From the NCBI RefSeq assembly GCF_012570365.1, contig NZ_CP046208.1:253472-317471 (forward strand): DNA of 64,000 nt, given 5' to 3'. Below, piece after piece: positions 1 through 8,998 of the stretch (position 1 is its first letter; every line of letters starts with the position of its first letter). The notes under the pieces were generated by a model. The model was not told the origin of the DNA and ran no database searches. It saw only the letters and a list, made by a program, of their open reading frames with translations. Made by a program: the position numbers and the translations under genes. Source of the DNA: Enterobacteriaceae endosymbiont of Donacia clavipes (GTDB lineage Bacteria; Pseudomonadota; Gammaproteobacteria; Enterobacterales; Enterobacteriaceae).

Positions 1-257
1 TCTTCAAGAGTAATTTTTGAAGAAGAATGATATATAAATCCTTTATATCCATGACCCATTTTTCTTTCTGTTCTAGCTAAAGCATATTCTTCGTGAGTCT
101 TAGGATGCAAAAAAACAGGAAAATCTTTTCCTACTAATTTAAAACCTAATTTTAACATTAATTCAATATTTGAACCAACAACAACCCAATCTCTATCCGT
201 AACTTTTATATTTAAAAGATGATCACGAACTGCTCCACCAACTAAATATATTTTCAA
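1..257 (-). CDS. cca: CCA tRNA nucleotidyltransferase, N-terminal part (runs off left edge)
   Basis: Adds or repairs the 3'-terminal CCA of tRNAs. Only the first 85 residues lie in the window, so the neck, body and any HD domain cannot be judged. Visible are the nucleotide-binding start VGGAVRD (residues 6-12), the catalytic carboxylate pair D21/D23 in TDRDW, and the class II signature [19 protein letters not shown] (46-64), nearly identical to the E. coli enzyme. I chose a TTG start at 257 because AAGGAG lies seven bases upstream and the reading [11 protein letters not shown] matches the family N-terminus. Eight of the ten tRNA genes in this window do not encode CCA, so the enzyme should be indispensable here. 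Confidence 0.93.
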   Translation of the reverse strand, partial: MKIYLVGGAVRDHLLNIKVTDRDWVVVGSNIELMLKLGFKLVGKDFPVFLHPKTHEEYALARTERKMGHGYKGFIYHSSSKITLE

Positions 258-520
258 TTTGATACTCCTTAAAATAAGGTGATATTTATATTTTTTATAT
301 TTAATATTAAAAAATTATTTATAATAAATAATTTTTTAATATTATTATATTTAATTTTAATATAATAATAATATTTTATTAATATTTTAATTTTCATTTA
401 TTTAAAAAAATAAAAAATATAATTTTTAATATTTTTTTTAAAATAAAATTTAAAAAAATAAAAAATAATTCATTTTTTTTAATATACAATATTATTAAAT
501 TATAATATAAAAATATTTTT

Positions 521-1168
521 ATGAAAATACTTGATATAGAATTTGGTAATATTGAAACTCGTATTAAAAATGCTATTTTTTCTTTACAAAACAAAAATGG
601 AATTTTAGTTTTAGATGATGAGAAAAGAGAAAACGAAAGTGATATAATTTTTTCAGCAGAAAATATTTCTATTAAACAAATAGCTTTTTCAATTAGATAT
701 GGAAGTGGTATTGTTTGTTTATGTATTACAGAATCTTTACGTAAAAAATTAAAATTACCCATGATGGTAAGAAAAAATACAAGTATATATAAAACAGGAT
801 TTACAATTAGTATTGAAGCAGCTCATGGTGTTTCTACCGGAGTGTCTGCAAAAGATAGATTTATAACTATTAAAACAGCTATCGCTGATAATACAACATC
901 TCAAGATTTAAATAGTCCAGGTCATGTTTTTCCGTTAAGAGCTGTAAAAGGAGGTATTTTTAAAAGAAAAGGTCATACTGAAGCGACAATTGATTTATTA
1001 AAAATTGCAAAAATGAAACCAGTAGGAGTATTATGTGAATTAACTAATTCAGATGGTTCTATGGCAAAAATACTGGATACAATATCTTTTGCAAAAAAAA
1101 ATAAAATGATAGTTATCACTATAAATGATATACAAAAATATATTACTAGAAATAATATTTCTATTTAA
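521..1168 (+). CDS. ribB: 3,4-dihydroxy-2-butanone 4-phosphate synthase (riboflavin pathway)
   Basis: Converts ribulose 5-phosphate to 3,4-dihydroxy-2-butanone 4-phosphate plus formate, the four-carbon precursor of riboflavin. At 215 residues it is full length for a stand-alone RibB (E. coli 217). The acidic active-site loop is intact (LDDEKRENESD, residues 31-41, with R36, E37 and D41), as are the SGIVCLCIT strand (62-70) and the GHTEATIDL motif with H152. It is transcribed away from cca; both lie in the same E. coli chromosomal region. No Shine-Dalgarno is obvious before the ATG. The 263 bases upstream are AT-only in character and show none of the conserved G/C-rich helices of the FMN riboswitch that controls E. 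coli ribB. Confidence 0.97.
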   Translation: MKILDIEFGNIETRIKNAIFSLQNKNGILVLDDEKRENESDIIFSAENISIKQIAFSIRYGSGIVCLCITESLRKKLKLPMMVRKNTSIYKTGFTISIEAAHGVSTGVSAKDRFITIKTAIADNTTSQDLNSPGHVFPLRAVKGGIFKRKGHTEATIDLLKIAKMKPVGVLCELTNSDGSMAKILDTISFAKKNKMIVITINDIQKYITRNNISI

Positions 1169-1183
1169 AAAAAAATATTTTAA

Positions 1184-1257
1184 TCGGCGAGAGAGGATTT
1201 GAACCTCTGACCCACTGGTCCCAAACCAGTTGCGCTACCAAACTGCGCTACTCGCCG
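1184..1257 (-). tRNA. proM: tRNA-Pro (anticodon TGG)
   Basis: Cloverleaf of 74 bases with acceptor CGGCGAG paired to CTCGCCG, anticodon loop TTTGGGA and discriminator A. It follows E. coli proM closely. CCA is not encoded (next bases TTA). It is the last gene of a minus-strand Arg-His-Pro cluster corresponding to E. coli argX-hisR-leuT-proM with the leucine tRNA deleted. Confidence 0.96.
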
Positions 1258-1275
1258 TTATAATAATATTTTTTG

Positions 1276-1349
1276 GGTGGTTAATGGGAATCGAACCCAT
1301 GACAACTGGAATCACAATCCAGTACTCTACCATCTGAGTTATAACCACC
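1276..1349 (-). tRNA. hisR: tRNA-His (anticodon GTG)
   Basis: Cloverleaf of 74 bases with anticodon stem-loop CTGGATTGTGATTCCAG. The extra 5' G (position -1), the histidine identity element, is encoded and pairs with the 3' C73. CCA is not encoded (the next bases read CAA). It sits between tRNA-Arg and tRNA-Pro in the argX-type cluster. Confidence 0.96.
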
Positions 1350-1412
1350 AAACAAAAATATTATTTATATTTAACTTATATTTTAGATACTTATTAATAA
1401 GTTTTATTATTT

Positions 1413-1486
1413 TACACCCGACAGGAATTGAACCTGAGACTTCTGTTTTCGGAAAACAGCACTCTATCCTACTGAGTTACGGGTGT
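1413..1486 (-). tRNA. argX: tRNA-Arg (anticodon CCG)
   Basis: Cloverleaf of 74 bases with acceptor ACACCCG/CGGGTGT, anticodon loop TTCCGAA and T-arm CAGGTTCAATTCCTG. It matches E. coli argX, the first gene of the argX-hisR-leuT-proM operon, which in E. coli also lies near rho. CCA is not encoded. Confidence 0.95.
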
Positions 1487-1620
1487 AATATTACTACATT
1501 AATATTACAAATAGATTACTTTAATGTCTAGTATTTTTTTTTAAAAATATTTTTTTTATAAAAAAAATAATATTTTGTATCAAAAAATAAAATTAAATTA
1601 TAATAAAAACTTTAATAAAA

Positions 1621-2880
1621 TTAAGATCTTTTCATCATGTCAAAAAAATCATTATTAGTTTTTGTCATAGATAATTTATTTATTAAAAATTCCATTGCAT
1701 CAATTTCATTCATAGGATGAATTATTTTTCTTAAAATCCACATTCTTTGAAGTTCTTCTTGAGAACTTAATAATTCCTCTTTTCTTGTTCCTGATCTATT
1801 ATAATCTATAGCAGGAAAAACTCTTTTTTCTGCTATTTTACGTGATAAATGTAGTTCCATATTTCCAGTTCCTTTAAACTCTTCATAAATAACATCATCC
1901 ATTTTTGATCCTGTATCAATTAATGCTGTTGCAATAATTGTTAAACTTCCTCCTTCTTCAACATTTCTTGCTGCACCAAAAAAACGTTTAGGACGATGTA
2001 ATGCATTAGCATCAACACCTCCTGTTAAAACTTTTCCAGATGCAGGTGCTACAGTATTATATGCTCTAGCTAAACGTGTCATAGAATCTAATAAAATAAT
2101 TACATCTTTTTTATGTTCTACTAATCTTTTTGCTTTTTCAATAACCATTTCTGATACTTGTACATGCCTAGATGGAGGTTCATCAAAAGTTGATGCAATA
2201 ACTTCTCCTTTAACTAATTTTTGCATTTCAGTAACTTCTTCTGGACGTTCATCAATAAGTAAAACAATTAATACACAATCTGGATGATTATAAGCTATAC
2301 TTTGTGCAATATTTTGTAATAACATAGTTTTTCCTGCTTTAGGAGGAGCTACTATTAAACCTCTTTGTCCTCTACCGATTGGAGAAGCTAAATCTAATAC
2401 TCTAGCTGTTAAATCTTCTGTTGAACCATTTCCTCTTTCCATACCTAATCGTAAATTAGCATGTAAAGGTGTTAAATTTTCAAAAAGAATTTTACTTCTA
2501 GCATTTTCAGGTTTATCAAAATTAACTTGATTTACCTTTAATAAAGCAAAATATCTTTCTCCATCTTTAGGAGGTCGTATTTTTCCTGAAATAGTATCTC
2601 CTGTACGTAAATTAAAACGTCTAATTTGACTTGGAGATACATATATATCATCTGGTCCTGCTAAATAAGAACTATCAGAAGAACGTAAAAATCCAAATCC
2701 GTCTTGTAATATTTCTAATACTCCATCACCAAAAATATCTTCACCACTTTTGGAATGTTGTTTTAATATAGTAAAAATAATATCTTGTTTACGCATTCTA
2801 GCTAAATTTTCTAGATAAATATTTTCACCTAAATCTATTAATTCAGATATTGGTTTATTTTTTAATTCGGTAAGATTCAT
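1621..2880 (-). CDS. rho: Transcription termination factor Rho
   Basis: Hexameric RNA-dependent ATPase that ends transcription. At 419 residues it has exactly the E. coli length. In order: an N-terminal helical part, the cold-shock-like RNA-binding OB fold with the RNP-type strand GFGFLR (61-66), and the RecA-like ATPase domain. Walker A APPKAGKT ends at residue 185 and Walker B is in [16 protein letters not shown]. The R-loop/C-terminal segment that follows is also conserved. It lies downstream of trxA on the same strand, as in E. coli, and upstream of the argX tRNA cluster. The 239-base leader holds no visible rhoL-like reading frame. Confidence 0.98.
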   Translation of the reverse strand: MNLTELKNKPISELIDLGENIYLENLARMRKQDIIFTILKQHSKSGEDIFGDGVLEILQDGFGFLRSSDSSYLAGPDDIYVSPSQIRRFNLRTGDTISGKIRPPKDGERYFALLKVNQVNFDKPENARSKILFENLTPLHANLRLGMERGNGSTEDLTARVLDLASPIGRGQRGLIVAPPKAGKTMLLQNIAQSIAYNHPDCVLIVLLIDERPEEVTEMQKLVKGEVIASTFDEPPSRHVQVSEMVIEKAKRLVEHKKDVIILLDSMTRLARAYNTVAPASGKVLTGGVDANALHRPKRFFGAARNVEEGGSLTIIATALIDTGSKMDDVIYEEFKGTGNMELHLSRKIAEKRVFPAIDYNRSGTRKEELLSSQEELQRMWILRKIIHPMNEIDAMEFLINKLSMTKTNNDFFDMMKRS

Positions 2881-3119
2881 AATGGTGAGGTCTTAACTTT
2901 GAATAATTCTTGATGTTTTTATAAATAAATAAAAAATATAATTTTATTTATATTTAATAAATATATATTATTTATAAATAATAAATTTTTTAAAATATGA
3001 AGATATACATTCTTAATTATAAGAATAATTTAATTATTTTTTAATTTTTATAATAAATTTTCATAAAATATTTATTTCCTCTAAAAAAAGAATTATATTT
3101 TTTAAAAAATATAATTAAG

Positions 3120-3443
3120 TTATTTTAAATTTTTATTTAAAAAATTTTCTAATTGCGTTTTATTAATTGATCCAATAATTTTATCTATAATTTTTCCATT
3201 TTTAAATAATATAATTGTTGGTATACTACGAATACTATATTCTTCAGCTATATTTTGATATTTTTCAATATTTAATTTAGTAAAAATTATATCTTCATAT
3301 TTATTAAATATTTGTTCTAATATTTGAGAAAACATTTTACATGGATTACACCAATCTGCCCAAAAATCAACTAAAACTAAATTATTTTTTTTTATTTTTG
3401 TTTTAAAATTTTGATCAGTTAAATTTATTATAGTATTTTTCAT
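3120..3443 (-). CDS. trxA: Thioredoxin 1 (active site CNPC)
   Basis: Small cytoplasmic dithiol oxidoreductase that reduces protein disulfides. At 107 residues it matches E. coli TrxA in length. The buried D26, W31, C32 and C35, and the cis-proline in IRSIPT (P75) are all present. The oddity is the active site, WCNPCK where thioredoxins almost always have WCGPCK: Gly33 is replaced by Asn. The residue between the cysteines tunes the redox potential, so the protein may be a weaker or stronger reductant; this is inference. The position next to rho identifies it as trxA rather than another thioredoxin-fold protein. Confidence 0.94.
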   Translation of the reverse strand: MKNTIINLTDQNFKTKIKKNNLVLVDFWADWCNPCKMFSQILEQIFNKYEDIIFTKLNIEKYQNIAEEYSIRSIPTIILFKNGKIIDKIIGSINKTQLENFLNKNLK

Positions 3444-3825
3444 AAATTCATATCCTATTATAAATTAAATAATTATAAAATTACATTTTTTAATAATTTT
3501 AAAAAATTATTTGAGTATAAATATTTATTAGAATATTTTTAATTTTAAAAATAATTTATTTTTTTAATAAATTATTTTAAATAATTAAAATAATTAATTT
3601 TTTATTAAAAAAATTCACTGTTATTATAGATTAATATTAATTTTATTACAATAAAATAAATAAATTTTTAAAAATATTAAGAATTTAAATATTTTTAATA
3701 TTGAAAAAATAGTATATAATATTTGTTTATTTAAAAAAAAATTTATGAAAAATATATAAATTTTTTATAAAAAATCAAAAAATCTAAAAAAATTTTTATA
3801 TTAAATAAATAATGTTGGAGTTTTA
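3444..3825. other. Divergent trxA/dksA intergenic region, no gene seen
   Basis: 382 bases of almost pure A/T between two divergent genes. It must carry both promoters. TATAAT occurs at 3715-3720 on the plus strand without a convincing -35 hexamer, so I do not call a promoter. A GGAG ten bases before the dksA ATG is the only clear signal. No tRNA-like or coding structure is visible on either strand. Confidence 0.6.
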
Positions 3826-4278
3826 ATGAAAAAAAATAAAAATTTTTTATCTTCTTTAAATATCTTATTTATAGCTGGAGTATCTCCATATAAATTAGAA
3901 TCTAACGAAAAATATATGAATAAAAAACAATTATTACATTTTAAAAAAATATTACAATCATGGAAGAATAAAATAAATAGTAAAATTAATAATACAATAT
4001 CTTATATACAAAATAAAGCATCTAATTTTCCTGATATTATAGATAGAGCTTCTCAAGAAGAAGAATTTAATTTATTATTACGTAATAAAGATAGAGAAAG
4101 AAAATTAATTAAAAAAATAGAAAAAACTTTAAAGAAAGTTGAGACAAAAAATTTTGGATATTGTGATTGTTGTGAAGTAGAAATTGGAATAAAAAGGTTA
4201 GAAGCTCATCCTACAGCAAATTTATGTATAGATTGTAAAACTTTAGCAGAAATGCGTGGTAAACAAAGTATTAGATAA
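3826..4278 (+). CDS. dksA: RNA polymerase-binding transcription factor DksA
   Basis: Binds the RNA polymerase secondary channel and, with ppGpp, adjusts rRNA and amino-acid promoter activity. The protein is 150 residues (E. coli 151). It has a coiled-coil hairpin whose tip keeps [12 protein letters not shown] (the functional Asp and Ala residues), and a C-terminal zinc finger with paired cysteines in [10 protein letters not shown] and [10 protein letters not shown]. An RNA polymerase regulator kept in such a reduced genome suggests that some global transcription control survives; no ppGpp synthase gene lies in this window. The start is supported by GGAG ten bases upstream. Confidence 0.96.
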   Translation: MKKNKNFLSSLNILFIAGVSPYKLESNEKYMNKKQLLHFKKILQSWKNKINSKINNTISYIQNKASNFPDIIDRASQEEEFNLLLRNKDRERKLIKKIEKTLKKVETKNFGYCDCCEVEIGIKRLEAHPTANLCIDCKTLAEMRGKQSIR

Positions 4279-4914
4279 AATTTAATTTATTTCTATAAAT
4301 TAGAATATTTATTATTAAAATTTATAATAAATATAAAAAATAAAAAATATATGATAAATTCGTATAAAATTCGTAATTTTTAAAATTATATATTAATTTT
4401 TTATTAATAAAATATATTTTATATTTTAAATAGATTTTTAAATTTTTATTTTTTATTTCATAATTTTAATTATATTAAATATTTTTAATTTTTATAATAA
4501 TTTTTTTCTAAAAATTATAATAATTTAATTAATTAAAATTTATATTATTTTTTTTTAAAAAAATAAAAATTAAATGTTAAAATACTATATTTTTTAGTTT
4601 CAAATTTGTTTATATTAATATTTAAATTAAATATTTTTATTTTTTTATTAATTAATAAAATAATTATTTTATAATATTTATTTTTTCTAAAATAAAAATA
4701 ATTTATAAAAAATATAAATTTTATTTTTTTATATTTAAATTAAAGTTTTTTAAAATTTATAAATTATTTAAAAAAATTTTAAATAAATTTTTTATTTTTA
4801 ATAAATAATATATATTATTATATGTTATTTTTTAAAATTAAAATTAATAATAACATATTATATTTTTATTTAACATGTACTTTATTAAATAAAATAAAGT
4901 ACATTTAATATTTT
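4279..4914. other. 636-base AT-rich gap between dksA and sodA with two hairpins
   Basis: No reading frame, tRNA or recognisable RNA is visible. The right end holds two inverted repeats: a 10-bp stem at 4820-4829/4849-4858 and a perfect 12-bp stem at 4875-4886/4893-4904 just downstream of the sodA stop. The rest is near-featureless A/T and probably the eroded remains of deleted genes; that origin is inferred. Confidence 0.55.
4875..4904 (-). terminator. Hairpin downstream of sodA, probable terminator
   Basis: Perfect 12-bp stem (ATGTACTTTATT with its complement) around a 6-base loop, ten bases beyond the sodA stop codon. The stem contains G/C pairs, unusual in this background. The T-rich tract is on the plus-strand side, so it could also act on transcripts arriving from dksA. 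Confidence 0.5.
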
Positions 4915-5532
4915 TTATTTTAAAAATAAATATAATACTCTATCCCAATTTAAAACATGCCAAAAAGATTTAATATATAAAGATTTTTGATTTTGATATT
5001 TTAAATAATAAGCATGTTCCCATAAATCTAATCCTATTATAGGATAATCTAATAATTTATTATTAATTTTATTCATAATTGGATTATCTTGATTTTTTGT
5101 AGTTATTATTTTTAATAAATTATTTTTTTTAATTAACCAAATCCAACCTGACCCAAAAAAATTTAAAGCTTTTTTTTCAAATTTTTTTTTAAAATTTTCT
5201 AAATTATTAAAATTATCTTTTAAAATATTTAAAATTATATTATTAGGTTTTGTATTTTTTTTTAAAATTTTCCAAAAAAAACTATGATTAGCATGTCCAC
5301 CAGCATTATTACGTAATAATTCTTTTTGTTTTATAGGAATAGATAAATTATCTAATTTTAATAATAATTCATTAATCTTAATATTTTTAATATTATTTTT
5401 CTCAAGTATTAAATTAGTATTATTTATATAATTTTGATGATGTTTAGTATGATGTATTTTCATTGTTCTAGTATCAAAAAAAGGTTCTAAATCTGAATAT
5501 TTATATAATAATTTTGGTAATTGATAACTCAT
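4915..5532 (-). CDS. sodA: Superoxide dismutase, manganese type
   Basis: Dismutates superoxide to hydrogen peroxide and oxygen in the cytoplasm. At 205 residues it has the usual length. The four metal ligands are present: H27 (in IHHTKHHQNY), H83 (in NNAGGHANHSFFW), D169 and H173 (in GLDLWEHAYYLKYQ). The GG pair before H80, where iron enzymes have AQ, marks it as the manganese (SodA) form. The start is well supported by TAGGAG upstream of the ATG. It stands alone on the minus strand between dksA and aroE, with a terminator-like hairpin after it. Confidence 0.96.
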   Translation of the reverse strand: MSYQLPKLLYKYSDLEPFFDTRTMKIHHTKHHQNYINNTNLILEKNNIKNIKINELLLKLDNLSIPIKQKELLRNNAGGHANHSFFWKILKKNTKPNNIILNILKDNFNNLENFKKKFEKKALNFFGSGWIWLIKKNNLLKIITTKNQDNPIMNKINNKLLDYPIIGLDLWEHAYYLKYQNQKSLYIKSFWHVLNWDRVLYLFLK

Positions 5533-5558
5533 AAAAATCTCCTATTAAAATAATATTA

Positions 5559-6392
5559 TTAATATAAATAATTTTTTTTAAATTTTTTAATAATTATTTT
5601 AGTATTTGGCATAATACCATGCCATAAATAAAATGAATATGCTGCTTGTTCAATTAACATTCCAATCCCATCTGATATTTTTTTTGCTCCATATATACGA
5701 CACCATTTTAAAAAAGGAGTAATAGAAATATTATAAAAAAGATCATAATAAAAAATATCTGGTTTAATAATTAAAGAAGGAATATTAGGAATATTTCCTT
5801 TAATACTACTAGATGTAGCGTTTATAATTAAATTATATTTTAATTGATTAAACAAATTTTTAGAAAAATATTCTAATTTTATACAATTTAAATTTTTTAT
5901 ATTATTAAAATATTTAATAATCTTTTCTGCATTCTTATAAGTACGATTAATAATTGTTATACTACAACCAAATTTAATTAATGGATATATAATACCTTGA
6001 GCTGCTCCTCCGGCACCTATTAATAAAATTTTACTTTTAGGATGAATAAATTTTAAATTTTTTAGATCTTTTAATAAACCAATACCATCGGTATTATCAC
6101 CTAAAATTTTTTTAGATCTCATTATTTTTATTGTATTTACTACCCCAGAATATTTAGCTCTTTTAGTATATATATTACATAATTTATATGCTTTTTTTTT
6201 AAAAGGTATTGTAATATTAGCTCCATTACCTCCATTTTCAATAAAATATGATAATTTTTTATAAAAATTATTTAATGGAACATAAATTTTTGTATATTTT
6301 TGTAATATTCCTGTTTGTTCAGCAAATAATTTATGTATAATTGGTGATTGAGTATGTTTTATAGGATTACCGAATACCGCAAACGTTTTCAT
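5559..6392 (-). CDS. aroE: Shikimate dehydrogenase
   Basis: NADP-dependent reduction of 3-dehydroshikimate to shikimate, step four of the chorismate pathway; aroA in this window supplies a later step. The 277 residues cover the whole E. coli protein. Shikimate-site residues are in HTQSPIIH (13-20), the catalytic K65 in NITIPFKKK and D102 in NTDGIGL. The dinucleotide-binding loop is GAGGAAQG (126-133), followed by an INRT segment that contacts the NADP phosphate. It is coupled to tsaC: AAAGGA, its ribosome site, is formed by the last codons of tsaC and only two bases separate the two frames. This is the E. coli order. Confidence 0.97.
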   Translation of the reverse strand: MKTFAVFGNPIKHTQSPIIHKLFAEQTGILQKYTKIYVPLNNFYKKLSYFIENGGNGANITIPFKKKAYKLCNIYTKRAKYSGVVNTIKIMRSKKILGDNTDGIGLLKDLKNLKFIHPKSKILLIGAGGAAQGIIYPLIKFGCSITIINRTYKNAEKIIKYFNNIKNLNCIKLEYFSKNLFNQLKYNLIINATSSSIKGNIPNIPSLIIKPDIFYYDLFYNISITPFLKWCRIYGAKKISDGIGMLIEQAAYSFYLWHGIMPNTKIIIKKFKKNYLY

Positions 6393-6394
6393 AT

Positions 6395-6952
6395 TTATCC
6401 TTTACGAATAACTAAATTAGTAAAACTATCTCTAATTTCAGAAGGTTTTAAATATCCTCCTGTTTTACCATTTATAATTAAAATATTATTTTTTTTATTA
6501 AAATATTTTATTACTTCTTGAAAAGTTTTACACGGTTTCATTCCTGAAATATTTGCACTAGTAGAAATAATAGGTTTACCAAAATAATCACATAATTTTT
6601 TTATTATATAATGATCAGTTACACGCACAGCAATAGTATTAAAATCTCCAATTAACCAATAAGGTGTATTATTTGAAATAGGCATAATCCATGTAATCAT
6701 GCCAGGCCAAGTAGATAAAATTTTTTTTTTTTGAGTTTTAATAATTTTTTTTTCATTTATATATTTTAATAATTGAGAATATTTAGAAGCAACTAAAATT
6801 AATCCTTTTTTTATACTACGTTTTTTTATTGTTAATAAATCATATACTGCTTTTTTATTATCAGGATCACATCCTAGTCCAAATACAGATTCAGTTGGAT
6901 ATGCTATAATTTTACCTATTTTTAATGCATTAATAAATATATTTATATTCAT
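6395..6952 (-). CDS. tsaC: Threonylcarbamoyl-AMP synthase
   Basis: Makes threonylcarbamoyl-adenylate from threonine, bicarbonate and ATP for the t6A37 modification of ANN-decoding tRNAs. The 185 residues match the YrdC/TsaC family (E. coli 190), with IAYPTESVFGLGCDP near the N-terminus, the KKRS segment, SWPG-type STWPGMITW, AVRVTDH, and the ISTSANISG and SEIRDS signatures. It is followed at once by aroE as in E. coli; the yrdD and smg/dprA genes that normally precede it are missing. A run of 12 A residues in the coding strand (6721-6732) stays in frame here and is a potential slippage site. Confidence 0.96.
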   Translation of the reverse strand: MNINIFINALKIGKIIAYPTESVFGLGCDPDNKKAVYDLLTIKKRSIKKGLILVASKYSQLLKYINEKKIIKTQKKKILSTWPGMITWIMPISNNTPYWLIGDFNTIAVRVTDHYIIKKLCDYFGKPIISTSANISGMKPCKTFQEVIKYFNKKNNILIINGKTGGYLKPSEIRDSFTNLVIRKG

Positions 6953-7079
6953 AATTTTTGTAAAAATTTGATAAAGTTATAAATAAATTATATATTAAAA
7001 ATAAGTTTATTTTTAAATTTTAAAAATTTTTCTGCTATATTAAAAAGATTATTTTTTTATAAAAAAAAAGATTTTAATT

Positions 7080-7616
7080 ATGTCTATAATGAAATTATTA
7101 TATTTTCCCAATAATAAGTTGCGTATAAAAGCTAAATATATTAAAAATATAAATAATGATATTATTTCATTAGGAAAAAATATGTTAAAAACAATGTATT
7201 TTTATAATGGTATCGGATTAGCAGCTACTCAAGTAGGAATAAATAAAAGAATAATAGTAATTGATATATCCATAAAAAAAAATAATCCTTTAATTCTTAT
7301 TAATCCTGAAATAATAAAATTTGATAAATTAAAAATTAATAGTAAAGAAGGTTGTCTTTCCATACCTATTAAACAACAATATTCTATTTTAAGATATAAA
7401 AAAATAAGAATTAAAGCAAAAAATTTAATGAATGAATATTTTGAATTAGAAATTTACGATTTATTATCTTTTTGTGTACAACATGAAATTGATCATTTAA
7501 ATGGAATTTTATTTATTGATTACTTATCAAATTTAAAATTTCAAAGAATTTATGATAAAATGTATAAATTTAATCAAAAAATAATATCTTTTAAAAAACA
7601 TAATTATATAAAATGA
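7080..7616 (+). CDS. def: Peptide deformylase
   Basis: Iron/zinc metalloenzyme that removes the formyl group from nascent proteins. All three family motifs are intact: GIGLAATQ (44-51), EGCLSIP (90-96, metal ligand C92) and QHEIDH (134-139, ligands H135 and H139, catalytic E136). The 178 residues slightly exceed the E. coli enzyme (169). The stop codon overlaps the fmt start in an ATGA, so the two genes that add and remove the formyl group are translationally coupled. An in-frame ATG three codons downstream is an alternative start. Confidence 0.97.
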   Translation: MSIMKLLYFPNNKLRIKAKYIKNINNDIISLGKNMLKTMYFYNGIGLAATQVGINKRIIVIDISIKKNNPLILINPEIIKFDKLKINSKEGCLSIPIKQQYSILRYKKIRIKAKNLMNEYFELEIYDLLSFCVQHEIDHLNGILFIDYLSNLKFQRIYDKMYKFNQKIISFKKHNYIK

Positions 7617-8587
7617 AAAAAAAAATAAAAATTATTTTTATAGGTACTTCAAATTTTGCTTCATATCATTTAAAAGGTTTAATAAATAATTTATATACTA
7701 TATCTTGTATTATTACTAAACCAGATACTCGTGCTAATAGAGGTTATAAATTAACTTTTAATTCTGTAAAAAAATTAGCGATAAAATATAAAATTGATAT
7801 TTTACAGCCAAAGTCTTTAAATTCTTCTATATTAATTAAAAATATTATAATTTACAAATGTGACTTAATTATAGTAATAGATTATGGTTTATTAATACCT
7901 AAGAATATTTTAAATATTCCTAAATTATTTTGCATTAATATACATGCATCATTATTACCTAGATGGAGAGGAGCAGCACCAATACAAAGAGCATTATTAG
8001 AAAATGATTTAAAAACAGGTATTAGTATTATAAAAATGAATAATCTTTTAGATCAAGGAGATATAATTTATCAAGTAGAGTATAATATTTTATTATATGA
8101 TACATATGGTTCTTTATATAAAAAATTAGCCGTATTAGGTTTAAAAGGTCTTTTATTAATTTTAAATAAAATTAAAAAAGGAGAAAAAATTAAATTTAAA
8201 TCACAAAATATACATATGATAAAACCTACATATGCAAAAAAAATTTCTAAAATAGAATGTAAATTAAATTGGTATTTACCAGCTAAAAAATTAGAATGTA
8301 TGATTCGTGCATTTAATCCTCAACCAGGAACCTATTTTATAACACAAAATCAACGATTTAAAGTATGGCAAGCAGAAGTAATTACTAATTTTAGTAGTAA
8401 TGATATTAATAAAATACCAGGAACTATTTTATTAGTAAATAAATATGGTATACAAGTTAATACTATCAATGGTATTTTAAATATTCAAATTATTCAACCT
8501 AGTGGTAAAAAACAAATGAATATTCAAAATTTTTTAAATTTTAATCAATATAAAAGTATTTTTATAAAAAATAATGTAATTACTTAG
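7613..8587 (+). CDS. fmt: Methionyl-tRNA formyltransferase
   Basis: Formylates initiator Met-tRNA using 10-formyltetrahydrofolate. The N-terminal catalytic domain has the triad N109, H111 and D147 within [19 protein letters not shown] and [11 protein letters not shown]-terminal OB-like tRNA-binding domain follows. Length is 324 (E. coli 315). The start overlaps the def stop by four bases. The last eight bases overlap the end of convergent rplQ, so there is no room for a terminator between them. In E. coli rsmB and trkA come next; they are gone here and fmt abuts the alpha operon. Confidence 0.97.
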   Translation: MKKKIKIIFIGTSNFASYHLKGLINNLYTISCIITKPDTRANRGYKLTFNSVKKLAIKYKIDILQPKSLNSSILIKNIIIYKCDLIIVIDYGLLIPKNILNIPKLFCINIHASLLPRWRGAAPIQRALLENDLKTGISIIKMNNLLDQGDIIYQVEYNILLYDTYGSLYKKLAVLGLKGLLLILNKIKKGEKIKFKSQNIHMIKPTYAKKISKIECKLNWYLPAKKLECMIRAFNPQPGTYFITQNQRFKVWQAEVITNFSSNDINKIPGTILLVNKYGIQVNTINGILNIQIIQPSGKKQMNIQNFLNFNQYKSIFIKNNVIT

Positions 8588-8966
8588 TTTTTTTATTTTT
8601 TATAATTATTTTTCTACCTACTAATTCTATATAAGCCATAGGTGCATTGTCACCAATACGAAATCCACATTTTACTATACGTGTATAACCACCTGGTCTA
8701 TTTTTAAATTGTGGACCAATAATATTAAATAATTTTATAATGTTTTTTTTATTATTTAATTTAGAGCGTATTAGTCTTTTGTTAGAAATATTATTATTTT
8801 TAGCAATAGTAATCATTGGTTCAATTATAGTTCTAAGTTCTTTTGCTTTTATTAAAGTTGTTTTAATAATTTCATTATAAATTAATGAATTTGCCATATT
8901 ATATAACATTGAAGAACGATGAGTATTACTTCTATTTAAATAACGACCTGTTTTACGATGACGCAT
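8580..8966 (-). CDS. rplQ: 50S ribosomal protein L17
   Basis: Large-subunit protein near the exit of the peptide tunnel. At 128 residues it matches E. coli L17 (127) from [20 protein letters not shown] through the [18 protein letters not shown] segment. It is the last gene of the alpha operon, 32 bases after rpoA. AAGGGAAA lies just before the ATG. The stop lies inside the 3' end of fmt on the other strand (8-base convergent overlap). Confidence 0.97.
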   Translation of the reverse strand: MRHRKTGRYLNRSNTHRSSMLYNMANSLIYNEIIKTTLIKAKELRTIIEPMITIAKNNNISNKRLIRSKLNNKKNIIKLFNIIGPQFKNRPGGYTRIVKCGFRIGDNAPMAYIELVGRKIIIKNKKTK

Positions 8967-8998
8967 CTTATTTCCCTTTTTTTTTTAAATTTTATAAA

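Noticed and set aside
394-762. 122-codon open frame on the minus strand
   Set aside because: Antisense to ribB and the AT-rich leader; hydrophobic low-complexity product without homology.
1277-1531. 84-codon open frame on the plus strand
   Set aside because: It lies across tRNA-His and tRNA-Arg on the opposite strand; the tRNA structures explain the sequence.
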